Source: JBBDNC01 sp040877875 (GTDB lineage Bacteria > Bacteroidota > Rhodothermia > Balneolales > Balneolaceae). Taken from it: 12,711 bases of DNA. Shown in pieces: positions 5,666-12,711 of this stretch. Below the pieces are notes generated by a model, which was not told where the DNA came from, did no database searches, and saw only the letters and a program-made list of their open reading frames with translations. Position 1 is the first letter of the stretch. Every line of letters begins with the position of its first letter. Position numbers and translations under genes: made by a program. The stretch is from contig JBBDNC010000177.1 of NCBI GenBank assembly GCA_040877875.1, positions 1 to 12,711 on the forward strand. The letters are read 5' to 3'.

Positions 5666-7549
5666 ATGCCAACCATTGTAGCCTTCGAAACTTTAACCGA
5701 ACTATACTGCAATTTAACAGAAAAATACAAAAATTCATCTAAAACAGCTTTTGCATTTAAACCTTCACAGGAATCCGATTATCAAACCATTACATGGGAC
5801 ACAGTTAAACAGGATGTGGGTGCGGTGGCGGCATGGCTGGTTGATAACGGGGCAAAACCGGGCGATCGAATTGCAATCTTAAGTGAAAATCGGTACGAAT
5901 GGGCCGTGGTGGATCTTGCCATCCAGCTTATCGGGGGTGTAAATGTTGCTATCTATACAACACTGCCATCGAATCAATGTGAATATATACTCGAGGACTC
6001 CGAATCGACTTTCTTTTTTGTTTCAACGAGCATTCAGCTTAAGAAAGCAGTTGAGATATTTGACCGCTGCGAGGATGTCAGACGTGTAATTGCTTTTGAT
6101 GAACCCAGGGTTACCGGTTTGCTTGACAACAACTATGTGACTCTCTTCAATAAAGTTCTTGAAGAAGGCAGGAAGAGGGAGAAAAAGTATAGTGAGAAGA
6201 TTAAAGAGTATGGCAATAACGTAACTTCCGAAACACTGGCAACCCTGATCTATACTTCTGGGACCACAGGGAAGCCGAAGGGGGCCATGCTGACCCACCG
6301 GAATATCGTCAGTAATATCAAATCTGCACACGAGGCGATTCATATTGATGATCAGGACCGCTGCCTTTCTTTTCTGCCTTTATCCCATTCGTTTGAACGT
6401 ACAGGCGGTTACTATGCCATGGTGGCCGGAGGAGCGGAGATTTATTATGCTGAAAGTGTGGATACGGTTGCAAGAAATATGATTGAGGCTAAACCAACGA
6501 TCGTTGTGAGTGTGCCCAGGCTATTTGAGAAAATTTATAACCTTGTGACAAAAAGTATTGAAGAGGGGAATGCCGTAAAAAAAACCATCTTTCATTGGTC
6601 GATGAAGGTAGGAAGGAAGTATTCAAAGGGAGACCGGGGGTGGGGCAGTTTCCAGAAGCCGATCGCCGATGCCCTGGTATTCAATAAACTGAAACAGAAA
6701 ACAGGGGGGAATATCCGGTTTTTTGTATCCGGGGGAGCGGCACTGCCGGCTGAAATAGGCGAGTTCTTTATGTCGGCAGGATTAAATATCCTGGAAGGAT
6801 ATGGCTTAACGGAAACCTCACCTGTTATGACTTGTAACCGATACGGGGATGAAAAAATGGGGACTGTAGGAAAAGTGATTAACGGGGTGACAGTCGGCAT
6901 TCAACGGTTTGAAGACAATGAGATCATTGCTAAAATCAGCGGGGAGGATTACCCGACCGGCTTGAGTTCCGAATCGGGAGAGATTCTATGCAAAGGGCCG
7001 AATGTCATGAAAGGTTATTGGAAGGATGAACAATCAACAAGGGAAATGATAGATGATGAGGGATGGCTGCATACCGGTGATGTGGGTCGGTTTATAAATG
7101 GCCGCCTGCAGATTACCGATCGGATAAAGCATATGATTGTGAATGCAGGGGGCAAGAACATTTATCCGGGGCCGATTGAGGATCTGTTCAAGACGAGTAA
7201 ATGGGTGGATCAGCTTGTAGTTGTAGGAGAGAGAAAGACCTATATGGCAGCATTGATTGTCCCGGATTTTGAATCCCTTGAAAAATATGCCGACAGGAAA
7301 GAGATCGAATATCAGTCCGTCGATGAATTGATAAGCAACGAATCTATTCTAAATCTGTATAAAAAAGAGATTCGTGAGTTTTCCAGGGAGCTGGCTTCGC
7401 ATGAAAAGATCAGGGACTTTCGATTGCTTTCGGATGAATTCACGGTAGAATCAGGCGAACTGACCCCGACTCTGAAAGTTAAAAGAAGAGTGATTGAGCA
7501 GAAATACGGAAATCTTATTGAAGACATTTATAAAGATGACCGGTCATAA
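5666..7549 (+). CDS. Long-chain fatty-acid--CoA ligase (AMP-forming)
   Basis: This 627-residue adenylate-forming enzyme activates fatty acids to acyl-CoA through an acyl-AMP intermediate, at the membrane face or in the cytosol. The ATP-binding loop YTSGTTGKPKG is at 196-206, PLSHSFER at 238-245, the adenine-binding YGLTET at 379-384, the ribose-binding D472 in HTGD, and the hinge region DRIK at 485-488 followed by NAGGKNIYPGPIE. A lysine near the end (TPTLKVKRR, about 600-608) matches the C-terminal catalytic lysine region. Length and the long insert after YTSGTTG fit eukaryote-like FAA1/long-chain enzymes rather than acetyl-CoA synthetase. The start is the first ATG before recognisable sequence, with only a weak CGAG upstream. 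It is a stand-alone gene whose leader is occupied by a foldback element. Chain-length preference is not readable. Confidence 0.95.
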   Translation: MPTIVAFETLTELYCNLTEKYKNSSKTAFAFKPSQESDYQTITWDTVKQDVGAVAAWLVDNGAKPGDRIAILSENRYEWAVVDLAIQLIGGVNVAIYTTLPSNQCEYILEDSESTFFFVSTSIQLKKAVEIFDRCEDVRRVIAFDEPRVTGLLDNNYVTLFNKVLEEGRKREKKYSEKIKEYGNNVTSETLATLIYTSGTTGKPKGAMLTHRNIVSNIKSAHEAIHIDDQDRCLSFLPLSHSFERTGGYYAMVAGGAEIYYAESVDTVARNMIEAKPTIVVSVPRLFEKIYNLVTKSIEEGNAVKKTIFHWSMKVGRKYSKGDRGWGSFQKPIADALVFNKLKQKTGGNIRFFVSGGAALPAEIGEFFMSAGLNILEGYGLTETSPVMTCNRYGDEKMGTVGKVINGVTVGIQRFEDNEIIAKISGEDYPTGLSSESGEILCKGPNVMKGYWKDEQSTREMIDDEGWLHTGDVGRFINGRLQITDRIKHMIVNAGGKNIYPGPIEDLFKTSKWVDQLVVVGERKTYMAALIVPDFESLEKYADRKEIEYQSVDELISNESILNLYKKEIREFSRELASHEKIRDFRLLSDEFTVESGELTPTLKVKRRVIEQKYGNLIEDIYKDDRS

Positions 7550-7552
7550 GGC

Positions 7553-7587
7553 AGAGGGGAGATGCGCCCTCCGGCCCTCTCATTTTT
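7553..7587 (+). terminator. Rho-independent-like terminator after the acyl-CoA synthetase gene
   Basis: AGAGGG (7553-7558) can pair with CCCTCT (7575-7580), followed by a five-T run at 7583-7587. A competing inner pairing of GAGGG with CCCTC at 7567-7571 is also possible. The structure starts four bases after the stop codon and overlaps the stop of the convergent desulfurase gene. The T run supports termination of plus-strand transcripts only. Confidence 0.55.
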
Positions 7588-8755
7588 CCGCTTTTTGTGT
7601 CTTTCCCATCATCCGGTTCAAGACTCTGTCCAGTTTATTCAGGAACAGGTTGATCTGCCCGACCGTATTATCCTTGCCGAAACTTAACCGCATACTCGAG
7701 GCAGCAATACGATCTTCTATACCGATTTCGGTCAATACATGAGACGGGTCTACCGCTCCCGAGGTGCAAGCTGAGCCATTGGAGACACAAATCCCCTCAA
7801 TGTCCAGGTTTAAAAGCAACATTTCACCGTCGAGCCGGCTATTTCCGGGAGGTATAAGTCCGATATTCACGATATGCGGAGCCCCTCCCTTTTCCGGGCC
7901 GTTGATTTGAAACCGACCCTCGAACTTGTGTCTGAGCTGCTTCATCAAGTGATTGCGCAGTTTGACAAAGTGACTTCGCCGGTCGTCCATTTCCGCAATC
8001 GACAATTCGAGAGCTTTGGCAAATCCCACGATCCCGGGCACATTAGAGGTGCCGCCGCGCCGTCTGCGTTCCTGGGATCCTCCCGTCATCCATGGGATCC
8101 AGGGGGCTCCATTTTTGATATACATAGCTCCCACACCCTTTGGCCCGTATATTTTATGGGCACTCATACTCAAGAAATCGATTCCCGAATCTTTTACATT
8201 CACAGGAAGTTTCCCAATGCTTTGTACCGTATCGGAATGAAACGGAACATTGTATTTGTGACAGACCTCCGCAATCTCCCCGATGGGGTTGATCGACCCC
8301 ACTTCGTTATTAATATGCATCAGGGTAACCAGAGCTGTAGAATCATCGATCACTTCTTCAACCTGTGTGGCTGAGACGGTTCCATTTGTATCCGGTTTGA
8401 GATACACCGGCTTGCCGCCGTGCCGTTTGAGGGATTCTACGGTATGGAGAACAGCATGATGCTCAACTGGGGAGGTAATCATTTTCTTCTTCTCCCCTGA
8501 TACCTCGAAAACACCCCTGATCAAAGCGTTATCACATTCCGTTCCCCCGCTTGTAAATACAATCTCGGAAGGTTCGGCATGAATCAGGGAGGCAATATTC
8601 TCTCTTGCTTCCTCGATTGCAACTTTAGCCGTGTGTCCCTTGTGATGGGGTGAACTCGCATTACCATACTCCGATTTCAGGTAGGGCATCATGGCTTCCA
8701 ATACCCGGTTATCTATCGGTGTGGTTGCGGCATGATCGAAATAAACAAGATCCAT
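7580..8755 (-). CDS. Group I (NifS/IscS-type) cysteine desulfurase
   Basis: The 391-residue PLP enzyme takes sulfur from cysteine as an enzyme persulfide, releasing alanine, for Fe-S cluster assembly or tRNA thiolation. It opens with MDLVYFDHAATTP, the normal N-terminus of the family. A GTG at 8785 would add ten unrelated residues, so ATG 8755 is chosen. Key residues are the PLP-stacking H99 in EHHAVLH, D175 in HSDTVQ, the Schiff-base lysine K201 in SAHKIYGPKG, and the persulfide cysteine C330 in SNGSACTSG, within the long mobile loop typical of group I. The arginine-rich QERRRRGGT (229-237) is the usual substrate and phosphate region. No iscU, iscA, sufBCD or mnmA lies beside it, so the downstream acceptor is unknown. 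A strong -35 sits upstream at 8814-8819. Confidence 0.95.
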   Translation of the reverse strand: MDLVYFDHAATTPIDNRVLEAMMPYLKSEYGNASSPHHKGHTAKVAIEEARENIASLIHAEPSEIVFTSGGTECDNALIRGVFEVSGEKKKMITSPVEHHAVLHTVESLKRHGGKPVYLKPDTNGTVSATQVEEVIDDSTALVTLMHINNEVGSINPIGEIAEVCHKYNVPFHSDTVQSIGKLPVNVKDSGIDFLSMSAHKIYGPKGVGAMYIKNGAPWIPWMTGGSQERRRRGGTSNVPGIVGFAKALELSIAEMDDRRSHFVKLRNHLMKQLRHKFEGRFQINGPEKGGAPHIVNIGLIPPGNSRLDGEMLLLNLDIEGICVSNGSACTSGAVDPSHVLTEIGIEDRIAASSMRLSFGKDNTVGQINLFLNKLDRVLNRMMGKTQKAEK

Positions 8756-8791
8756 GTTAAAATTCCGGTTTTCATAATTTTTCACCGTCCA

Positions 8792-8819
8792 TTTATCCGC
8801 AGGCAGGCGGATTTGTCAA
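8792..8819 (-). promoter_or_regulatory. Candidate promoter of the cysteine desulfurase gene with palindromic spacer
   Basis: On the minus strand a perfect TTGACA (8819-8814) is followed after 16 bases by GATAAA (8797-8792), a 4/6 match to TATAAT. Transcription would start near 8785, giving a leader of about 30 bases to ATG 8755 and making the GTG at 8785 an unlikely start. The spacer is filled by the palindrome at 8795-8812, so a repressor bound there would block the promoter. Confidence 0.4.
8795..8812. repeat. 18-bp palindrome ATCCGC-N6-GCGGAT
   Basis: This is a perfect 6-bp inverted repeat with a 6-base centre (AGGCAG), between the candidate -35 and -10 of the desulfurase gene. It shares the TCCGC/GCGGA core with the palindrome in the ftsX leader (3895-3907). 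It may be an operator or a dispersed REP-like repeat. Confidence 0.5.
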
Positions 8820-8911
8820 TCGCCAGGGCGAAAAACCTCGTAAGACGAATATCTGAACTCAAAATAGTGATTGCAGACAATGAAAATATCCAATTCACGG
8901 CAGAAAAACAT

Positions 8912-8940
8912 CCCCTGATACAGGGGGGTTTTACTATAAT
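8912..8940 (+). promoter_or_regulatory. Hairpin plus TATAAT upstream of pgk
   Basis: CCCCTG-ATA-CAGGGG (8912-8926) is a perfect, GC-rich 6-bp stem followed by GG and TTTT (8929-8932), which looks like a terminator. A perfect TATAAT follows at 8935-8940, about 60 bases before pgk. The -35 position for that TATAAT falls inside the stem and does not match consensus. It may be an operator over the pgk promoter, or a terminator blocking stray transcription in this divergent space. Confidence 0.4.
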
Positions 8941-8999
8941 CACTTTGTTCTTATTTTAACCTTTTACTAACTCGTTTATTTTAATTTCAAAATCAACTT

Positions 9000-10202
9000 A
9001 TGAACAAGCTTACACTGACTGATGTAGAGTTAACCGGAAAAACCGTCTTGATGAGGGTAGATTTTAATGTTCCTATTGAAAACGGAACCATTACGGATGA
9101 TAACCGTATCCGGCAGGCTCTCCGGTCGATTAACTATATCCTGGACAAGGATGCCAAATTGGTCCTCACAAGCCACCTGGGCAGACCCGGCGGGAAAACG
9201 GATCCGGAGTACAGTTTGGAACCGGTGGCCACTCACCTGAAAAGCCTGATCTCACAAAAAGTACATTTTGCGTCGGACTGTATCGGTCCGAAAGCGGAAA
9301 AAGTGATTCAGGATGCAGAAATGGGGGAAGTTGTCCTGCTTGAAAACGTCCGCTTCCATCCTGGAGAAAAGAAGAATGACCCGGAATTCAGCCAAAAGCT
9401 TGCCGCACATGCTGATCTTTTTGTGAATGATGCATTCGGGAGCAGTCATCGTGCCCATTCTTCTGTGGCGGGAGTCACTGAATTTCTGCAGCCGGCTGTT
9501 TCCGGTTTTCTACTGGAAAAGGAAATACAATATTTCAATGACAGTGTGAATCATCCTGAACGACCCTTTATTGCGATTCTCGGGGGAGCAAAAGTATCAG
9601 ACAAAATCGGGGTGATCGAAAACCTTCTTGACAAGGTGAATACGATTTTAATCGGCGGGGGGATGACGTATACCTTTTATAAGGCGAAGGGCCTGCCAAT
9701 TGGAGATTCACTCCTGGAGGAAGAGAAAGTTGAGTTGGCCGGCAGACTGATGAAGACGGCGGAAGACAAAGGAGTTGAAATCCTGTTGCCAACGGATTCG
9801 GTTGTTGCGAAGGAGTTTAAAAATGATACGGACTTTAAGGTTGTAGGTGAAAATGGAATCGAAGATGGATGGATGGCATTGGATATTGGACCCGAAACGA
9901 TAAAGTTGTATACCGAAAGGATCCTTGATGCCAGGACGGTTGTCTGGAACGGACCGATGGGAGTATTTGAAATGGATAATTTTACAAAAGGTACATTTGA
10001 GGTTGCCAGGGCACTTTCGGAAGTTACGAAAAATGGAGCGATCACCATCATAGGAGGGGGTGATTCTGCTTCGGCTATCCGGAAAGCCGGCCTGGAAGAA
10101 AACGTATCGCACGTTTCCACCGGTGGAGGGGCAAGCCTGGAGTTTCTCGAAGGCAAGGAATTACCCGGCGTGAGTGCTCTTACGGATGCATCGACGAGTT
10201 AG
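9000..10202 (+). CDS. pgk: Phosphoglycerate kinase
   Basis: The 400-residue cytosolic enzyme transfers phosphate between 1,3-bisphosphoglycerate and ADP in glycolysis and gluconeogenesis. The N-terminal substrate domain shows RVDFNVPI (19-26), TSHLGRPGG (57-65), ENVRFHPGE (115-123) and the signature NDAFGSSHRAHSS (143-155). The nucleotide domain shows ILGGAKVSDK (193-202), IGGGMTYTF (218-226), NGPMGVFE (317-324) and the glycine-rich IGGGDSASA (351-359) and STGGGASLE (373-381). Length is standard for the bacterial enzyme and no residue appears lost. The start is ATG 9000, preceded by an A/T-rich leader without a Shine-Dalgarno sequence. Neither gap nor tpi adjoins it, so it appears to be transcribed alone, divergent from the desulfurase. 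Confidence 0.98.
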   Translation: MNKLTLTDVELTGKTVLMRVDFNVPIENGTITDDNRIRQALRSINYILDKDAKLVLTSHLGRPGGKTDPEYSLEPVATHLKSLISQKVHFASDCIGPKAEKVIQDAEMGEVVLLENVRFHPGEKKNDPEFSQKLAAHADLFVNDAFGSSHRAHSSVAGVTEFLQPAVSGFLLEKEIQYFNDSVNHPERPFIAILGGAKVSDKIGVIENLLDKVNTILIGGGMTYTFYKAKGLPIGDSLLEEEKVELAGRLMKTAEDKGVEILLPTDSVVAKEFKNDTDFKVVGENGIEDGWMALDIGPETIKLYTERILDARTVVWNGPMGVFEMDNFTKGTFEVARALSEVTKNGAITIIGGGDSASAIRKAGLEENVSHVSTGGGASLEFLEGKELPGVSALTDASTS

Positions 10203-10376
10203 TAACATTGGGTTGTGCAGGATGAGGAGCCTTCGGGTATCGTGCGGGTTTTGGCTTATATCAGGTTCCGGAAAGTATGTCTGTGTGTTCAGGGAGTGTG
10301 AAATACTGGACAGGATATTTTTCCATTTACCCCTTGGTACAATGCGGTCGGCGTGCAGCGCCATTACAATGAATTA
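10203..10376. other. Convergent intergenic region after pgk
   Basis: These 174 bases separate two convergent stops. I see no clean GC-rich hairpin with a T run for either gene and no supported gene. A short TACC-CCTT-GGTA stem near 10330 is too weak to call. Confidence 0.5.
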
Positions 10377-12467
10377 TCAGAATCGAACTCTTGCCTGAAA
10401 ACCCAGGTCACTTCTTCGATTACCGTCGATTTGTGTCGGCCCGCTGCCAATCCTGCTTCGGTTTGAGTAGATCGAAATAGAAGCTTTAAACCAGAGCCGG
10501 AGCCAGTCAGCCGGTTGCCAGGAAATGAGAAGATAAAACCGTTGTCCGTGGTCAAACAACATTGCATTGGAGAGTACATAGAGAAGATCATTTTCAAATT
10601 GATACACTCTGGAGTTAAATCCTTCGGTTTCAAAGAGAGTGAACCGGGCGTCAACCGTAAGGTGATCGCCGGGGGTATATCTGAAATCCTGGTAAACTAA
10701 AAAACCGATTTCAGGCTCTGTTGCCGCCGGGCGGGAACGGACGATTTCTAGCCTGCTTCGGATTCGAAATTTCGGATGAATCTGCCGGCTGAAATGCAAT
10801 CGGGTGTTGAGCCTTTTACTCTCATCGGGAATTCGCTCGACTTCACCGAATTCGTCGACCGTTGAATATTCTTCCCCCCTTTTTTTCTGTCGGATTTGAA
10901 GATAAATTTCGGTCTGTTTGCCGGGTTGGTATTCCAGTAGTATCAGCCATTCGTTGCCCCGGGAAGGATGACGGGTTAAAAAACGTGGAGCGGGGAAATA
11001 AAAACGGTCAACATATCCGCTTACCTGAAATGATTCAGACAGCTTGTGTTTTAATCCGGCGTAAAATCCGTATTCATTTTGAGGCTGAAGAGTTTGTTCG
11101 CCAAATGCGGTTCCGAAAACAGGTTGAAACCGTTTACCGTAATTCCGGTAGGAGAGCACTCCCGTTGTTTTTTCACTGACTTTGATCTCGGTACCTGAGA
11201 TGAACCCGTATCCGCCATTCTGTGATCTTCCCGCTTCACCGTACACTAAAAAGGGCCCTGTCGCAAGCCGGAAATCTGCAGAGAAAGATGAATTTACTTT
11301 CCCATAAAAATCATAGAGCTGGTAGGGTTGAGTTCCTTTCAGAACCGGCCGGTCAAACCTGTTTATCAGACCGGTGATCCCGACGAACCCGTTGGGTAGT
11401 TCGGCCCGAATACGGCCGCCTGTTGTGACCTGTTCCGTATTAAATCTTCTGCCGAGTTCATTCAGGGTCCGGTGATATCCGTAATTAGACGGAAAACGAA
11501 TGGTATCTTCACGAACCACGGATGCAGTCAGTTTTCGAAAAGAATAGAATCCGGTAATCTGAATTCGGTTTCCGTAGGTGGCCGCTATGCCCCTGAAAAA
11601 ATCCGTTTCCTGGGCAGATGTATAAGGCCGGAGTCCCTGTTCCTTTTTATGTACACTCCGAATCACTGCCCTTCCCTTGCCAAAAGAAGTTCCGTTCCAG
11701 AGTATCAATCCTTGTCCCATGCGTAGGCTGTAGTCACCGACAACCACAGTTTTCCATCGGTTTAAATCCCGAACCGAGATATGCCAGGAATTGAAATCAA
11801 ATCGGGTCAGCCCGGCTAATTTTTCACCGGGATCTTTTTCCTGAGTAAGATTCATGGAGAGATGGTCACTTTGATACCTGAAGCGCTGATAATATTTAAC
11901 AGGACTCCCGACATAACCGCCGGAGTTCTCTCCCCGCCGATAAGCTTCCTGTTTTTGCACTACACTCTGGATCCGTGAAAACCCTTCAAACCTGTCTCCT
12001 GAAGTCCAAAAACGAGGATTCGTGTAGAGGATGCGTCTGAGTTCTGCCGGTTCTCCTGCCGTTACGTAAGGCAGGAGCCGGCTAACCGTGACCTGGCCGA
12101 TACCTTTCACCTGAATGAGTTCCCCGGTATTCTCAAATGGTTTTATATTTTTCCGATGATGAATGATTGACCGGGCAAGCCTGATATTTATAGATGGAAG
12201 CTGAAGGAGCTCGTCCATTGAGGCCCGGTTTATATTGACAGGGTCGGCGGCCAGTTGACGGAGGGACTCAACCAGGTCCTCCAAATCGGGAAGGGAATCT
12301 TTATCCCCCATTTCATCTATCGTCTGTTCAATCTCCGTATCTGTCTGCAGGGCCAAACCCGACGAGGGGAGGAAGAATGTAATCGCAAGGCTCAATGCTG
12401 CCGTCCACAACATATATGCAGAGATGACTCGGTTTGAATTCACATTCACTGAGAGTAGTGGGTTCAT
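10377..12467 (-). CDS. Helix-hairpin-helix protein with predicted outer-membrane beta-barrel
   Basis: This 696-residue protein begins with a signal-peptide-like N-terminus: an arginine at 13, a hydrophobic core at about 19-34 and a likely cleavage site near SSGLA (36-40). ATG 12413 (M19) is an alternative start. After an acidic linker (about 42-75) comes a tandem helix-hairpin-helix region (about 76-136) with VNINRASMDELLQLPSI and ELIQVKGIGQVTVSRLLPYV as its landmarks (77-94, 116-135), as in ComEA-like DNA-binding proteins. Residues from about 150 on are rich in alternating aromatic, basic and glycine strands (for example YGFYAGLKHK, FRYTPGDHLTVDARF), ending in QARVRF with a terminal phenylalanine, the usual mark of an outer-membrane barrel. 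I know of uncharacterised Bacteroidetes proteins of this build. A role in DNA contact or uptake is only a guess, since HhH motifs can also bind protein. Confidence 0.85.
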   Translation of the reverse strand: MNPLLSVNVNSNRVISAYMLWTAALSLAITFFLPSSGLALQTDTEIEQTIDEMGDKDSLPDLEDLVESLRQLAADPVNINRASMDELLQLPSINIRLARSIIHHRKNIKPFENTGELIQVKGIGQVTVSRLLPYVTAGEPAELRRILYTNPRFWTSGDRFEGFSRIQSVVQKQEAYRRGENSGGYVGSPVKYYQRFRYQSDHLSMNLTQEKDPGEKLAGLTRFDFNSWHISVRDLNRWKTVVVGDYSLRMGQGLILWNGTSFGKGRAVIRSVHKKEQGLRPYTSAQETDFFRGIAATYGNRIQITGFYSFRKLTASVVREDTIRFPSNYGYHRTLNELGRRFNTEQVTTGGRIRAELPNGFVGITGLINRFDRPVLKGTQPYQLYDFYGKVNSSFSADFRLATGPFLVYGEAGRSQNGGYGFISGTEIKVSEKTTGVLSYRNYGKRFQPVFGTAFGEQTLQPQNEYGFYAGLKHKLSESFQVSGYVDRFYFPAPRFLTRHPSRGNEWLILLEYQPGKQTEIYLQIRQKKRGEEYSTVDEFGEVERIPDESKRLNTRLHFSRQIHPKFRIRSRLEIVRSRPAATEPEIGFLVYQDFRYTPGDHLTVDARFTLFETEGFNSRVYQFENDLLYVLSNAMLFDHGQRFYLLISWQPADWLRLWFKASISIYSNRSRIGSGPTQIDGNRRSDLGFQARVRF

Positions 12468-12711
12468 TTTGACAATGAAGGATCAACCGGCGGCGAACCT
12501 GCCGTGCTATCCATATCATTATGATCCATAAAACCACAATTCCTTACAGTCGGTAAGGCTCTTTGTCCTGTCTAGTGTCGTGTCAAACATACTCTTGCGG
12601 GGCCAAGCCTCGATCTTTTACCGTCTGGCTTCTTTAAAAAACAGCTACGTAGCTACGGCTATGCACCGGTTTTTCACTCCGCTGACGCTCCGTGGGATAA
12701 CAGAGGAGTGC
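12468..12711. other. Palindrome-rich region at the right edge, upstream of the HhH-barrel gene
   Basis: No gene is supported in these 244 bases. They hold a stem CCTTAC-AGTCG-GTAAGG (12542-12558), a perfect 12-bp palindrome AGCTACGTAGCT (12643-12654) overlapping CGTAGCTACG, and CACTCC (12675-12680) facing GGAGTG (12705-12710) around two copies of CTCCG. The stretch CTAGTGTCGTGTCAAAC near 12571-12587 looks like an insertion-sequence end, but there is no partner end or transposase in view. The promoter of the HhH-barrel gene should be here; none could be fixed. Confidence 0.45.

Noticed and set aside
5452..5742. 96-codon plus-strand frame spanning the foldback element and the acyl-CoA synthetase start
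   Set aside because: It runs through the palindromic element and overlaps the strongly supported acyl-CoA synthetase in another frame. No recognisable protein features.
7874..8374. 166-codon plus-strand frame opposite the cysteine desulfurase
   Set aside because: It is entirely antisense to an intact PLP enzyme with all catalytic residues.
8755..8785. GTG at 8785 as the desulfurase start
   Set aside because: The ten added residues do not resemble the family. The candidate promoter would place the transcript start at about the GTG itself, whereas ATG 8755 gives the normal N-terminus.
8820..8920. 31-codon minus-strand ORF in the desulfurase/pgk spacer
   Set aside because: No ribosome-binding site, no family resemblance, and its start overlaps the pgk-side hairpin. 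Expected by chance.
9677..10156. Long minus-strand frames (up to 159 codons) inside pgk
   Set aside because: They lie wholly opposite an intact phosphoglycerate kinase with all motifs; chance frames of the complementary strand.
12633..12711. Open 25-codon minus-strand frame entering from the right edge, as a gene tail
   Set aside because: It consists largely of the palindromic repeat sequence, and its residues match nothing I recognise.

Overview
This window looks like a chromosomal stretch from a Bacteroidetes-like bacterium, most likely of the Balneolaeota/Rhodothermia group. This placement is an inference from moderate GC, mostly weak or absent Shine-Dalgarno sequences, an ftsX without an adjacent ftsE, and a helix-hairpin-helix/outer-membrane-barrel protein of a kind I associate with that phylum. 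No rRNA, tRNA, CRISPR array or complete insertion sequence was seen.

Layout. Positions 1-450 (minus) hold the N-terminal part of a membrane histidine kinase that runs off the left edge. After a 388-bp divergent intergenic region comes a tight plus-strand operon (839-3749): a single-domain response regulator, a membrane-anchored HEAT-like repeat protein and a processive QxxRW-type family 2 glycosyltransferase. This looks like a signal-controlled exopolysaccharide module. ftsX follows at 3929-4813 and converges on a Fur-family regulator (4839-5354, minus). A long-chain acyl-CoA synthetase (5666-7549, plus) converges on a group I cysteine desulfurase (7580-8755, minus), with a terminator-like hairpin between them. 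Phosphoglycerate kinase (9000-10202, plus) is divergent from the desulfurase and converges on a 696-residue HhH plus predicted beta-barrel protein (10377-12467, minus). The last 244 bp hold only palindromes and repeat-like sequence.

How the genes relate. The kinase, receiver, HEAT protein and glycosyltransferase plausibly act together. The other genes are mostly single-gene housekeeping units (division, iron control, fatty-acid activation, Fe-S/sulfur transfer, glycolysis) arranged in convergent and divergent pairs.

The most notable non-coding structure is a 142-bp foldback element (5485-5626) between fur and the acyl-CoA synthetase gene. Both arms pair along nearly the whole length, and it is flanked by an exact 8-bp direct repeat. 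Its 17-bp terminus recurs with one mismatch inside a 22-bp palindrome (782-803) just ahead of the response regulator. This suggests a small mobile or REP/MITE-like family in this genome.
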